Source of the DNA: Lutibaculum sp963816555
GTDB taxonomy: Bacteria > Pseudomonadota > Alphaproteobacteria > Rhizobiales > Tepidamorphaceae
Reading direction: 5' to 3'
Length of the DNA stretch: 64,000 nucleotides
Assembly (NCBI GenBank): GCA_963816555.1
Contig: CAWFLD010000002.1
Location: 186,001-250,000, forward strand
A program made the position numbers and the translations under genes. Position 1 is the first letter of the stretch. Each line of letters begins with the position of its first letter. Of the stretch, positions 19,118-27,399 are shown in pieces. Under the pieces are notes generated by a model. The model did not search any database. It was not told where the DNA came from and saw only the letters and a list, made by a program, of their open reading frames with translations.

Positions 19118-20002
19118 TCAGGCGACGCGGTTCGTCAGCGTGCCGATCGGGTCGATGGTGATGGCGACGACGTCGCCGGACTTGAGGTATTTCGGCGGAT
19201 TGAAGCCGATGCCGACGCCGGCCGGGGTGCCGGTGGCGATGAGGTCGCCGGGCCGGAGCGTCATGCCGCGCGAGGCGGTGGCGACCATCGTCGGGATGTC
19301 GAAGATCAGGTCCTTGACGCTGACGTTCTGGCGCAGCTCGCCGTTGACGCGGGTCTGGAGCTGCATCGCGGTGGGGTCCGGGATCTCGTCGGCGGTGACG
19401 ATCGCGGGGCCCATCGGGCAGAACGTGTCGAACGACTTGCCGAGGAACCACTGCTTGTGGCGCTGCTGCGTGGCGCGCGCCGTCACGTCGTTGATGATCG
19501 TGTAGCCGTAGATGTGCTCGTAGGCCTTCTCGGGCGGGATGCCGCGGCCTTCCTTGCCGATGACCAGCGTCAGCTCGCCCTCGTAGTCGAGCGTGCCGTC
19601 GGTGTCGAGCGAGCCGTCGATCTCGTCGTCCGGCCCGATGACGGAGCCCGGCACCTTGGTGAAGAAGATCGGCACGTCGGGGATGTTCTGGCCGCCGCTC
19701 GAGGAGTCGAAGCCCGAGCCCTCGAACTCGGCCGCGTGCTCGTAGTAGTTCTTGCCGACGCACATGACGTTGGCGCGCGGCACCGGCACGGGGGCCATGA
19801 TCTGCACGCGGTCCTTCGGCAGGCCCTGCGCGCCGCCGTTCAGCGCCTCGCGCAGCCGGGCCAGCAGGCCCTCGCCGGCGGCGACGACGGCCAGCATGTC
19901 CCGCGGCGCATCCGGCACGAGCTCGTCGAGGGGCAGGATCGCGCGCTCCGTCTCGACGCCGACGCGCACGTCGCCGCCGTCCCGGAAGGTGACCAGTCTC
20001 AT
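19118..20002 (-). CDS. Fumarylacetoacetate hydrolase family protein
   Basis: This 294-residue protein has the FAH C-terminal catalytic fold: CVGKNYYEHAAEF, then DYEGELTLVIGKEGRGIPPE (metal-binding acidic residues), YTIINDVTARATQQ, GKSFDTFCPMGP and PGDLIATGTPAGVG. Family members cleave C-C bonds of beta-diketones or decarboxylate, hydrate or tautomerise 2-oxo acids from aromatic breakdown. Here the ATG at 20002 overlaps the tctA stop, so it is translationally coupled to the transporter, and an alpha/beta hydrolase follows. This pairing suggests that the transporter brings in an oxo-dicarboxylate or aromatic-derived acid. Specific substrate unknown. Confidence 0.92.
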   Translation of the reverse strand: MRLVTFRDGGDVRVGVETERAILPLDELVPDAPRDMLAVVAAGEGLLARLREALNGGAQGLPKDRVQIMAPVPVPRANVMCVGKNYYEHAAEFEGSGFDSSSGGQNIPDVPIFFTKVPGSVIGPDDEIDGSLDTDGTLDYEGELTLVIGKEGRGIPPEKAYEHIYGYTIINDVTARATQQRHKQWFLGKSFDTFCPMGPAIVTADEIPDPTAMQLQTRVNGELRQNVSVKDLIFDIPTMVATASRGMTLRPGDLIATGTPAGVGIGFNPPKYLKSGDVVAITIDPIGTLTNRVA

Positions 20003-21546
20003 CAGGATCTCCGTTCTTGGTGCAGGTCCGGGTCGCGGGCGGTGGCCGCCGCGACCTTCTTCTTGCGCCGCCGCTCGAGCACGAGGGGCGCAACGAGGGT
20101 GAGGACGAGGCATCCCCAGAGGACGTTGCCGATGGTCGAGGAGAACATGACCATGGGGTCGTTCTGGGAGATGCGCATCGCCAGCATGAAGGAGCGCTCG
20201 ATCATCGGCCCCAGGATGATGCCGATGAGCATGGCGGCGACGTTGTAGCCGGTCTTGCGGGCGACGTAGCCGAGCACGCCGAAGGCGAGCGCGACGCCGA
20301 TGTCGAAGACGAAGCCGCGCGGCACGAAGGCGCCGAGCAGCGTCATGCCGACGATGATCGGCGCGAGGTAGGCGGTCGGGAACACCGTGATCCGCGAGAT
20401 GTAGCGGGTCAGCGGGAAGATCGTGAGAAGCATCATCAGATACGCCACGACCATCGACATGATGACGCCGTAGGCGAGGAGCGGGCTCTGGATGAAGAGG
20501 CGCGGCCCGAACGGGAAGCCGTGGTACTGGAGCACGACCATCATGACGGCCGCCGTCTCGCCGCCGGGCACGCCGAGCGCCAGCAGCGGCACGAGCGTGC
20601 CGGGCCCGGCGCCGTTGTTGGCGGCCTCGGGCGCGACGATGCCCTCGGGATGGCCGGTGCCGTAGAGCTCGGGCGTCTTGGAGAAGAGGCGCGACTGCTG
20701 GTAGGCGACGAAGGCGGCGATGTTCGCGCCGGCGCCCGGCAGCACGCCGACGAACAGGCCGAGCAGCGAGGTCCACACCGCCTGCCACCAGTAGCGGAAG
20801 GCGAAGCGGAAGTTCTCGATCGTGTCGCGCCAGCTCGGCGGCTTGATGGAGTCGCTCTTCGAGATCGACTCCTCCTCGATCATCGCGAGCGCCTCGGAGA
20901 TCGCGAAGAGGCCGATCATCGCCGGCACCAGCGGTACGCCGTCGAACAGCTCGAGGAAGCCGAACGTGCCGCGCGGCGCGGCGTAGATCTGGTCCGCCCC
21001 CATCGCGCCGAGCATCAGGCCGAGCGCGCCGGCGATCAGGCCCTTGAGCATGTCCTCGGCGGCGATCGTGGCGATCAGCGCGAGGCCGAACAGCATGATG
21101 ACGACCATCTCCACGCTGTGGATGTAGTAGCCGGCCCGCGACAGGAGCGGCAGCAGGAAGAGGACGGCGACCGAGGCCACGAAGCCGCCGAGCGTGGCGC
21201 CGACGAAGCTGAGCGCGAGCGCGCGGCCCGCCTGGCCCTTCTTCGTCATGGGGTAGCCGTCGAAGGTCGCCGCCGCCGCGCCTCCGGTGCCGGGAATGTT
21301 GATCAGGATGGCGGGGATGCCGCCGCCCAGATGCGTCGCGCAGTAGAGCGCCGTCATGAAGATGAGCGCCGTCTCGACGTCGAAGGACAGCGTCAGCGGC
21401 AGCAGGATGATGATCGTGTTGGCGGCGTTGAAGCCGGGGATCGCCCCCATCACCACGCCGATCAGCACGGCGGGGACGATGATCCACCAGTAGCTCAGCG
21501 CGTGGAGGAACAGGGTCGCGAGCGTCGCTGCGTCTGTGAGGTCCAT
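20002..21546 (-). CDS. Tripartite tricarboxylate transporter permease TctA
   Basis: The 514-residue protein has around twelve membrane helices and TctA signatures: GVVMGAIPGFNAANTIIILL near the N-terminus, GGIPAILINIPGTGGAAAA, and the second half GVLPGAGANIAAFVAYQQSR followed by PEAANNGAGPGTLVPLLALG. TctA is the large membrane subunit of TTT secondary transporters, which use a periplasmic binding protein (TctC) and a small membrane subunit (TctB). tctB ends four bases upstream and the FAH-family gene overlaps the stop. Substrates of such systems are di- and tricarboxylates and aromatic acids; this one cannot be assigned. Confidence 0.94.
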   Translation of the reverse strand: MDLTDAATLATLFLHALSYWWIIVPAVLIGVVMGAIPGFNAANTIIILLPLTLSFDVETALIFMTALYCATHLGGGIPAILINIPGTGGAAAATFDGYPMTKKGQAGRALALSFVGATLGGFVASVAVLFLLPLLSRAGYYIHSVEMVVIMLFGLALIATIAAEDMLKGLIAGALGLMLGAMGADQIYAAPRGTFGFLELFDGVPLVPAMIGLFAISEALAMIEEESISKSDSIKPPSWRDTIENFRFAFRYWWQAVWTSLLGLFVGVLPGAGANIAAFVAYQQSRLFSKTPELYGTGHPEGIVAPEAANNGAGPGTLVPLLALGVPGGETAAVMMVVLQYHGFPFGPRLFIQSPLLAYGVIMSMVVAYLMMLLTIFPLTRYISRITVFPTAYLAPIIVGMTLLGAFVPRGFVFDIGVALAFGVLGYVARKTGYNVAAMLIGIILGPMIERSFMLAMRISQNDPMVMFSSTIGNVLWGCLVLTLVAPLVLERRRKKKVAAATARDPDLHQERRS

Positions 21547-21550
21547 GGCG

Positions 21551-22048
21551 TCAGAAGATCCAGCGTGCGAGCTGCTCGAAGGGGCCCGGCGGGAAGCGCG
21601 TGCCGAGAAGCACGATGAAGAACAGCCAGCCGGCGACGGAGACCGCCGCCGCGACGGCGAGCACGCGCCACATCGGCCTCGCGCCGAGCAGGACGAAGCT
21701 CGCCGCGAGGAACACGAAGGTGGTCAGGGTGTAGCCGGCGGAGGGCGCCAGGTAGATCCACGCCACCATGAGCAGCGTGAAGCCGACGCGCTGGACGGCG
21801 AGACGATTGTCGCCCAGCAGCTCCGACAGCCCCGTCTCGACGCCGCGACGCCGGGCCTCCCAGAGGAAGCTGGCGAAGTAGAGGGCGCAAAACCCGACGA
21901 GGATCACACCGAGGACCATCCCCGTGATGCGAGCCTCGAAGGGAAAACCTGAGACCGAGGCGATGTAGTAGATCGCATAGGCGACGGAGCCGACCGGTAT
22001 GATCAGGTCGACCAGCCGCATCCGATGCTTCGGCCGCAGTTCGCTCAT
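21551..22048 (-). CDS. Tripartite tricarboxylate transporter TctB family protein
   Basis: This 165-residue protein has four predicted membrane helices (LIIPVGSVAYAIYYIASV, GMVLGVILVGFCALYFASFL, VGFTLLMVAWIYLAPSAGY with TFVFLAASFVLLG, and VLAVAAAVSVAGWLFFIVLL). It ends with FPPGPFEQL, the conserved TctB tail. It is the small membrane subunit partnering TctA. Its position between tctC (29-base gap) and tctA (4-base gap) matches the usual order of TTT operons. Sequence conservation in this family is low, so the call rests on topology, tail motif and location. Confidence 0.9.
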   Translation of the reverse strand: MSELRPKHRMRLVDLIIPVGSVAYAIYYIASVSGFPFEARITGMVLGVILVGFCALYFASFLWEARRRGVETGLSELLGDNRLAVQRVGFTLLMVAWIYLAPSAGYTLTTFVFLAASFVLLGARPMWRVLAVAAAVSVAGWLFFIVLLGTRFPPGPFEQLARWIF

Positions 22049-22076
22049 CGCGCCCTCCGTGGCGTCAGGCGCGGCA

Positions 22077-23079
22077 TTACTTGCCGGTCAGCAGGTCACG
22101 GTACTTGGCCGCCAGCTCCGCCGTGGCGGCCGCGGTCGCCATCGCCTGCTCCTGGTCGCCCGGATCGATGAAGACGGCCGGCACGCCGGCGCCCTCGACC
22201 GCCTTCGGGTACTCGGGATCCTCGAGGGTCTGCTGCATGGTCTTCTTCAGCATCGCCACCTCGTCGGGGAACTTGTCGACCGTCGCGGTGTGCAGGCCCC
22301 AGGCGCGCGAGGAGGTGAGCGGCGGGGATCTTCGTGCCGAACACCGAGTTGACCGTCGGCGCGTTGTCGGCCGCCTCGCCCGCCGGGTTCTTGTCGGCGA
22401 AGACGCCGAGGATCCTGGCCTGGTCGTCGAGCCGGATCGCGTTGGTGATCGGCAGCGCGCAGCAGTCGACCTCGCCGGTGATGGCGGCCATCGCGGAGGG
22501 GTTGCCGCCGCCATAGGGCACGAGGTTGAAGCTGGCGCCGGTCGCCTCGCCGAGCGCCAGCATGCCGATCGAGGCCGGGTGCGGCAGACGGCTGACGGAG
22601 ACCGTGACCGGGCGCTTCTTGCCCTCGTCGACGAGCTGCTGGATGTCCTTGATCGGCGAGTTCGGGCCGACCCAGACCGCCATCGGCTCGGACAGCGTCT
22701 GCTTGATGTAGGTGATGTCCCTGCCGACCTGGATCTTCGGGTCCTGCAGGGTGAGCATGATCACCTCGGGGCCCATGTTGGCGAAGAGCAGGTTGTACGG
22801 GCTCGGCTCCTTGTTCATGTAGAACTCGTAGCCGACCTGGCCGGCGGCGCCCGGGTAGAACTCGAACTCGAAATTGGTGTCGAGGTACTTCTGCCAGATC
22901 TTGGTGAAGATCCGGGAGTCGCGGTCGGCGCCGCCGCCTTCACCCGTCGGGATGGTGATCTGCACGTTGCGGCTCGGGAAGTCCGCAGCCCAGCCGGGGC
23001 GCGCGAAAGCCAGGGACGCCGCACCGACGGCCGCCGTGCCGAGGAAGCTCCGTCGCGTGAACGGGAAACTGTTCGTCAT
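22077..23079 (-). CDS. Tripartite tricarboxylate transporter substrate-binding protein TctC (one frameshift)
   Basis: The ATG at 23079 opens a twin-arginine leader (TRRSFLGTAAVGAASLAFA, cleavage near GWAAD). The mature protein has the TctC/Bug pattern: FPSRNVQITIPTGEGGGADR, AANMGPEV-like core, ARILGVFADKNP and a C-terminus KKTMQQTLEDPEYPKAVEGA. One extra base near 22325 shifts the last 80 codons; the joined length is about 333 residues. It binds the carboxylic acid in the periplasm and presents it to TctAB. It is the first gene of the operon that faces the GntR gene at 23257, with candidate operators between them. Confidence 0.9.
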
Positions 23080-23161
23080 GATTCCTCCCTTGGTTGCCGT
23101 CGCCCGTCGGGCCGCAACCTGTTCTCTTCGGGGTCGTTGCGAAATGTGTACCAATCTGGCT

Positions 23162-23177
23162 CCAATTCGCATATTGG
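23162..23177. promoter_or_regulatory. Inverted repeat in the tctC/gntR divergent region
   Basis: CCAAT-TCGCAT-ATTGG lies in the A/T-richer middle of the 177-base gap between two divergent genes. It could be part of the tctC promoter or a second regulator site. The arms are only five bases. Confidence 0.3.
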
Positions 23178-23225
23178 TTTTGGAATTGTCCGAGCCCCCT
23201 TGTCAAGCCGGGGCAGATGGGTTCC

Positions 23226-23243
23226 CTTCTGGCATACCAGAAG
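23226..23243. promoter_or_regulatory. Candidate GntR operator overlapping the gntR leader
   Basis: A perfect inverted repeat CTTCTGG-CATA-CCAGAAG ends 13 bases before the GntR start codon. The core TGGCATACCA fits the TGGTnnnACCA type of FadR-subfamily operators, so self-repression and control of the divergent tct operon are likely. Confidence 0.6.
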
Positions 23244-23256
23244 CAGGCTCCGAGAA

Positions 23257-23949
23257 ATGGTTGTAGAAGCAGTGGTTGGGCGCCCGAGCGCCGTCCAGGA
23301 GGTGGTCGAGAATCTGAGGCGCCAGATCTCCGACGGGACGCTGCCGCCGGGGCAGCGCCTGCCGGCCGAGCGCGACTTCGCCGAGCAGATGGGCGTTCAC
23401 CGGCGCATCATCCGGCAGGCCCTGGCCATCCTCGCCGAGGAGGGATCCGTCAGCCGCCAGGTCGGCCGGGGCACCTTCGTCGGCCGCTCCGCCTTCGGCC
23501 CCGAGGACGCGCCCCTGCCCGACAGCGCCGCGCCGATGGAGCTGATGGAAGCGCGCCTGGCGATCGAGCCGGTGATCGCGGCGGAGGCGGCGCTGCGCGC
23601 CAAGCAGGCGGATCTGCGCCGCATGCGCATGTGCCTGAAGCGCGGCGAGGAGGCCTCCGATTTCACCCGATTCGAGAATTGGGACGCCGCCCTGCACCGG
23701 TCCGTGGCGGAGGCGACGCAGAACGTCGTCTTCGTGATGATCATCGACATGTTCGCGAGGGTGCGGGCGAGCGGCGAGTGGGACCGGCTCAAGCGCCTGT
23801 CGCTGTCGGACGAACGCCAGACGCTCTACCGCCGCCAGCACGAGGCGCTCGTCGAGGCGATCGAGCTGCGCGACCCCAAGCAGGCCACCTCCGCGATGCG
23901 CGAGCACCTGCGGAGCGTGCAGGACGCACTGTCCGGAGTCGGCGCCTGA
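23257..23949 (+). CDS. GntR family transcriptional regulator (FadR subfamily)
   Basis: The 230-residue protein has an N-terminal winged helix (VENLRRQISDGTLPPGQRLP, then AERDFAEQMGVHRRIIRQAL and GRGTFVG). The helical FCD effector domain has EARLAIEPVIAAEAAL, DAALHRSVAEATQN and HEALVEAIELRDPKQATSAM. In the FCD fold an Asp and three His residues bind a metal used to sense carboxylic acids; DAALH and RQQHEAL supply some of these. It is divergent from the tct operon with a well-placed operator, so it probably represses that operon until its substrate is present. An aldo/keto reductase follows 47 bases downstream. Confidence 0.92.
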   Translation: MVVEAVVGRPSAVQEVVENLRRQISDGTLPPGQRLPAERDFAEQMGVHRRIIRQALAILAEEGSVSRQVGRGTFVGRSAFGPEDAPLPDSAAPMELMEARLAIEPVIAAEAALRAKQADLRRMRMCLKRGEEASDFTRFENWDAALHRSVAEATQNVVFVMIIDMFARVRASGEWDRLKRLSLSDERQTLYRRQHEALVEAIELRDPKQATSAMREHLRSVQDALSGVGA

Positions 23950-23996
23950 CGGCCCGGCGGCAGCGGGCGGAACGAGGATCCATCAGGGAGACGAGC

Positions 23997-24971
23997 ATGC
24001 AACGGCGGCGACTTGGCGAACTCGAGGTCTCGGCGGTCGGTCTCGGCTGCATGGGCATGACGCCGATCTACGGCACGCCCGACGACGCGGAATCGACCGC
24101 GACGATCCACCGTGCGCTGGACCTCGGCGTCGACTTCATCGACACCTCCGACATGTATGGCGCCGGCCGGAACGAGGAGCTGGTCGGCAAGGCCCTGAAG
24201 GGCAGGCGCGACGGCGTCGTGCTCGCCACCAAGTTCGGCAACATCCGCAATCCCGACGGCTCGTCCGACGTCTGCGGCCGGCCCGACTACGTGGTGGCGG
24301 CCTGCGAGGCGAGCCTGAAGCGGCTCGGCGTCGAGACGATCGACCTCTATTACGTGCACCGCATCGACCCCGGCGTGCCGATCGAGGACACGGTCGGCGC
24401 GATGAGCCGGCTCGTCGAGGAGGGCAAGATCCGCCACATCGGCCTGTCCGAGGCAGGCCCCGCGACGCTGAAGCGCGCCCATGCCGCCCACAAGGTCACC
24501 GCGCTGCAGAGCGAGTATTCGCTGTGGACGCGCGACGTCGAGGCGGAGATCCTGCCCTTGTGCGAGGAGCTCGGCATCGGCTTCGTCGCCTACAGCCCGC
24601 TCGGCCGCGGCTTCCTCACGGCGCAGGTCGATCCCGGCCGGCTGGAGGAGAAGGACCGGCGGCGCGACATGCCGCGCTTCCAGGGCGAGAACCTCGAGCA
24701 CAACCGCAGGCTGGTCGAGCGGCTGGACGAGCTGGCGCGCGGGGAGGGCTGCGCGCCCGCGCAGCTCGCCCTCGCGTGGCTCCTGTCGCGCAAGCCGTTC
24801 GTCGTGCCGCTGCCCGGCACGAAGCGCCGCAAGTGGCTCGAGGAGAACGTCGCCGCCGTCGGTCTCTCGCCGCGGCCTGACACGCTGCAGAGCCTCGACG
24901 AGATCTTCGCGCCGGGCGCCGCGAAGGGCACGCGCTATCCCGCCGGAGGCATGAAGCGCGTCGGCCTGTGA
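23997..24971 (+). CDS. Aldo/keto reductase
   Basis: This 324-residue TIM-barrel enzyme starts MQRRRLGELEVSAVGLGCMG and shows the catalytic tetrad Asp49, Tyr54 (DTSDMYGAG), Lys79 (ATKFG) and His121 (YYVHRID). The NADPH-binding end has AYSPLGRGFLT and the C-terminal PLPGTKRRKWLEEN. It resembles the AKR13-type general stress or plant-auxin-induced-like reductases. It would reduce an aldehyde or ketone with NADPH. It follows gntR on the same strand (47-base gap with GGGAGACGAGC before the start) and may belong to the same regulon as the tct/FAH operon. Substrate unknown. Confidence 0.93.
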   Translation: MQRRRLGELEVSAVGLGCMGMTPIYGTPDDAESTATIHRALDLGVDFIDTSDMYGAGRNEELVGKALKGRRDGVVLATKFGNIRNPDGSSDVCGRPDYVVAACEASLKRLGVETIDLYYVHRIDPGVPIEDTVGAMSRLVEEGKIRHIGLSEAGPATLKRAHAAHKVTALQSEYSLWTRDVEAEILPLCEELGIGFVAYSPLGRGFLTAQVDPGRLEEKDRRRDMPRFQGENLEHNRRLVERLDELARGEGCAPAQLALAWLLSRKPFVVPLPGTKRRKWLEENVAAVGLSPRPDTLQSLDEIFAPGAAKGTRYPAGGMKRVGL

Positions 24972-25183
24972 CGGGGGCAGCCGGGCGCCGGGCGCGCGTC
25001 AGCTTGCCGTAAGGTCGCGGGGGTAGCTCGGGTCAGGCTCCGCTCCTCCACCGACCCAGGCGACCGATCATGATGTCCGCGCAGACACGTCCTTCCCTCG
25101 CGGCGAACCGTCCGATCGTGCCTTCCGTCCTGCCTGAACGCGGCCGCGGCGACGCCGCCCGCGGCTGGGTCGCGGTGAGACGG

Positions 25184-25198
25184 GGCGCAAGCTGAGGC
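25184..25198 (+). promoter_or_regulatory. Motif shared with the promoter of the 27400 gene
   Basis: GGCGCAAGCTGAGGC lies 31 bases before the response regulator start and matches 13 of 15 bases of the motif at 27342. It may be a binding site of the response regulator itself. Confidence 0.4.
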
Positions 25199-25229
25199 GT
25201 CCCCGGACGGGTCGCGGAGGCTTTCCGCC

Positions 25230-25907
25230 ATGCGGCTTCTCCTCGTCGAGGACAGCGCCCGCCTGAGCGAGCTCCTGTGCCGCACGCTCGGCCGCGAGGG
25301 CTTCGCCGTCGATGCGGTCGGCCGCGCCGACGACGCGGAGGCGGCGATCGGCGCGACCTCCTACGAGATGATGCTTCTCGATCTCGGCCTGCCGGACCGC
25401 GACGGCATGGAGCTGCTGCGGGAGATCCGCCGGCGCGGCATCGCGACGCCGGTCCTCGTGCTGACCTCGCGCGATGGCAAGCAGGACGTGGTCGAGGGGC
25501 TGAACGGCGGTGCCGACGACTATCTGGCCAAGCCCTTCGCGATGGACGAACTGCTCGCCCGGATCCGCGCCCTGCTGCGCCGGCCGGGCCAGCCGCTGGG
25601 CGTCGTGCTGCGCCACGGCAACATCGAGTTCGACACGGTGGAGCGGCGCATCCGGGTCGACGGCCGCGACATCGACCTGAGCCGCCGCGAGTCGGGCGCG
25701 CTCGAGTGCCTGATGCGCCGCGACGAGCGGGTGGTCTCGAAGGGCGACCTCGAGCAGTCGCTCTACGGCTTCGAGGAGGAGGTCTCGGCCAACGCCATCG
25801 AGGTGCTGATCCACCGCCTGCGCAAGAAGCTCTCGGCCGCGGGCGCCTCCGCCGAGGTCCACACGCTGCGCGGCATCGGCTACATCCTCTCGGACGGCGC
25901 GCCGTGA
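25230..25907 (+). CDS. OmpR/PhoB-type response regulator (QseB/TctD-like)
   Basis: The 225-residue protein has a receiver domain with the acidic pair in LLVEDSA (Asp8), the phosphorylated Asp51 (MMLLDLGLPDRDGME), and the conserved lysine in YLAKPFAMDELLARI. A C-terminal winged-helix follows: VDGRDIDLSRRESGALECLM, then NAIEVLIHRLRKKL and TLRGIGYIL. It is a DNA-binding regulator of the QseB/TctD/PmrA type. The stop overlaps the histidine kinase GTG by four bases. It probably controls the gene set that begins at 27400, because both promoters share a motif; the tct operon is an alternative target. Confidence 0.93.
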   Translation: MRLLLVEDSARLSELLCRTLGREGFAVDAVGRADDAEAAIGATSYEMMLLDLGLPDRDGMELLREIRRRGIATPVLVLTSRDGKQDVVEGLNGGADDYLAKPFAMDELLARIRALLRRPGQPLGVVLRHGNIEFDTVERRIRVDGRDIDLSRRESGALECLMRRDERVVSKGDLEQSLYGFEEEVSANAIEVLIHRLRKKLSAAGASAEVHTLRGIGYILSDGAP

Positions 25908-27337
25908 GCCGGCCCAGCCGCAGCCTGTTCTGGCGGCTCGTCGCCGGCATGGTCGCCGTCTCGCTCCTCGCCGTGCTCGCCACGGTCGCCTTCCTCTATG
26001 TCCGCTTCGATTCCGTGAACTCGCGCTTCCGCGAGGGCACGCTGCGGAGCTATGCCGAGCTTCTCGCCCGCGAGGTCGCGGTCCGGGGGGCGGAGGCCGG
26101 CCGCATCGCGGCGTCCGGCAACGGGGCGCTCGACAGGACGCTCGCGGAGATCGCGCACGAGGGGGGACGCTTCGCCATCGTCCAGGGCGACGGCGGCCTC
26201 GCCGCGGCGTCGCCGGGCCTCGATGCGCCGCTCCTGCCGCCGCAGGGCGAGGACGAGCCGCGCTACTTCACGCTGCCCGACGCCGGGCGCGCGGAGCCGA
26301 CCTACGGCCTGTCGCTGCGGGTGCCGGGATCGGAGCCGCCGGTGCACGTCCAGGTCGCCTTCCCCGGCAACCACGTCCTCTTCGATTCCGTGCTCGAGGA
26401 GTTCGTCGTCGACATCGCGTGGATCTGGCTGCCGTTCATGCTGGCGATCCTCGCCATGAACATCGTCGTGGCGCGCATCGCCCTCAAGCCGCTGCAGCAC
26501 GCGGCGCGACAGGCCGAGGCGATCGGGCCGCACAGCGTGGCGGTGCGGCTGAGCGAGGAGCACCTGCCGACGGACGTGCTGGTGCTCGTGCGCGCCGTGA
26601 ACTACGCGCTCGCACGCCTGCAGGAGGGCTACCGGGCGATGGAGGACTTCGTGTCCGACGTCGCGCACGAGCTGCGCACGCCGCTCGCCATCATCAAGGC
26701 CCAGCTCTCGGCGTCGGACGCTCCCGTCGCGCGCGACCTCGAGCGCGACTTCGCGGGAATGGAGCGGCTGGTGCAGCAGCTTCTCGACCGGGTGCGGCTC
26801 GGCGGCATCCATTTCGAGCCCGACAGCCTCGTCGACCTCTCGGACGTCGCGCGCGAGACCGCCGCCTATCTCGCCCCGCTCGCCGTGGCACGCCAGCGCT
26901 CGGTCGAGCTGATCGGCGCCGACCGGCCGATCGTGGTCGCCGGCGCGCGCGACTTCATCGCCCGCGCCCTGCGCAACCTCATCGAGAACGCCATCGAACA
27001 CACCCGCCCCGGCACGACCGTGACGGTGCTCGTCGGGCCGGGACCGGCGGTCAGCGTGCTGGATTGCGGGCCGGGCTTCCCGCCGGCGCGGCTCGGCCGG
27101 GGCAGCCAGCGCGACAACGGCCTGCGCAGCGACCGGCAGGACGGCGTCGGACTCGGCCTCTGGATCGTCGAGCGCACGATGACGGCCCACTCCGGGAGCC
27201 TGCGCCTGTCGGCCCGCGAGGGCGGGGGAGCCTGCGCCACGATGGATTTCGCCGCGGCTCCCGCCGAGGAGGTGGCCACCTCGGGCGCAGCCACAGAAAT
27301 TCCATACTTTGAACCCGGAACGACCCGGTGCCCGTAA
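25904..27337 (+). CDS. Sensor histidine kinase
   Basis: This 477-residue inner membrane kinase starts at a GTG overlapping the response regulator stop. Membrane helix 1 spans about residues 9-32, a periplasmic sensor of about 135 residues follows, and helix 2 spans about 168-188 (WIWLPFMLAILAMNIVVA). A HAMP-like linker leads to the H-box FVSDVAHELRTPLAI with His255. The ATPase domain has the N-box NLIENAIEHTRPG and the glycine boxes DCGPGF and DGVGLGLWIVER. The periplasmic part resembles TctE-type sensors in layout but its ligand cannot be predicted. The last bases overlap the promoter motif of the next gene. Confidence 0.92.
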   Translation: MSRPSRSLFWRLVAGMVAVSLLAVLATVAFLYVRFDSVNSRFREGTLRSYAELLAREVAVRGAEAGRIAASGNGALDRTLAEIAHEGGRFAIVQGDGGLAAASPGLDAPLLPPQGEDEPRYFTLPDAGRAEPTYGLSLRVPGSEPPVHVQVAFPGNHVLFDSVLEEFVVDIAWIWLPFMLAILAMNIVVARIALKPLQHAARQAEAIGPHSVAVRLSEEHLPTDVLVLVRAVNYALARLQEGYRAMEDFVSDVAHELRTPLAIIKAQLSASDAPVARDLERDFAGMERLVQQLLDRVRLGGIHFEPDSLVDLSDVARETAAYLAPLAVARQRSVELIGADRPIVVAGARDFIARALRNLIENAIEHTRPGTTVTVLVGPGPAVSVLDCGPGFPPARLGRGSQRDNGLRSDRQDGVGLGLWIVERTMTAHSGSLRLSAREGGGACATMDFAAAPAEEVATSGAATEIPYFEPGTTRCP

Positions 27338-27356
27338 GTGCGGCGTAAGCTGAAGC
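27333..27356 (+). promoter_or_regulatory. Tandem CGTAAG motif before the thermostable-hemolysin-family gene
   Basis: CGTAAG occurs at 27333 and again at 27344, exactly 11 bases apart, the spacing of direct half-sites bound by OmpR/PhoB-family regulators. The second copy sits within GGCGTAAGCTGAAGC, closely matching the motif at 25184 before the response regulator gene. It is 44-67 bases before the start at 27400 and overlaps the end of the kinase gene. Confidence 0.5.
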
Positions 27357-27399
27357 AGCCACCGTCTTCGCATCGTAAAAACGAAGTGAAGAGGTCTGC

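Noticed and set aside
25230..27337. TctD/TctE pair controlling the tct operon at 18178-23079
   Set aside because: The tct operon has its own divergent GntR gene and operator, and the shared promoter motif points downstream; it remains only a fallback.
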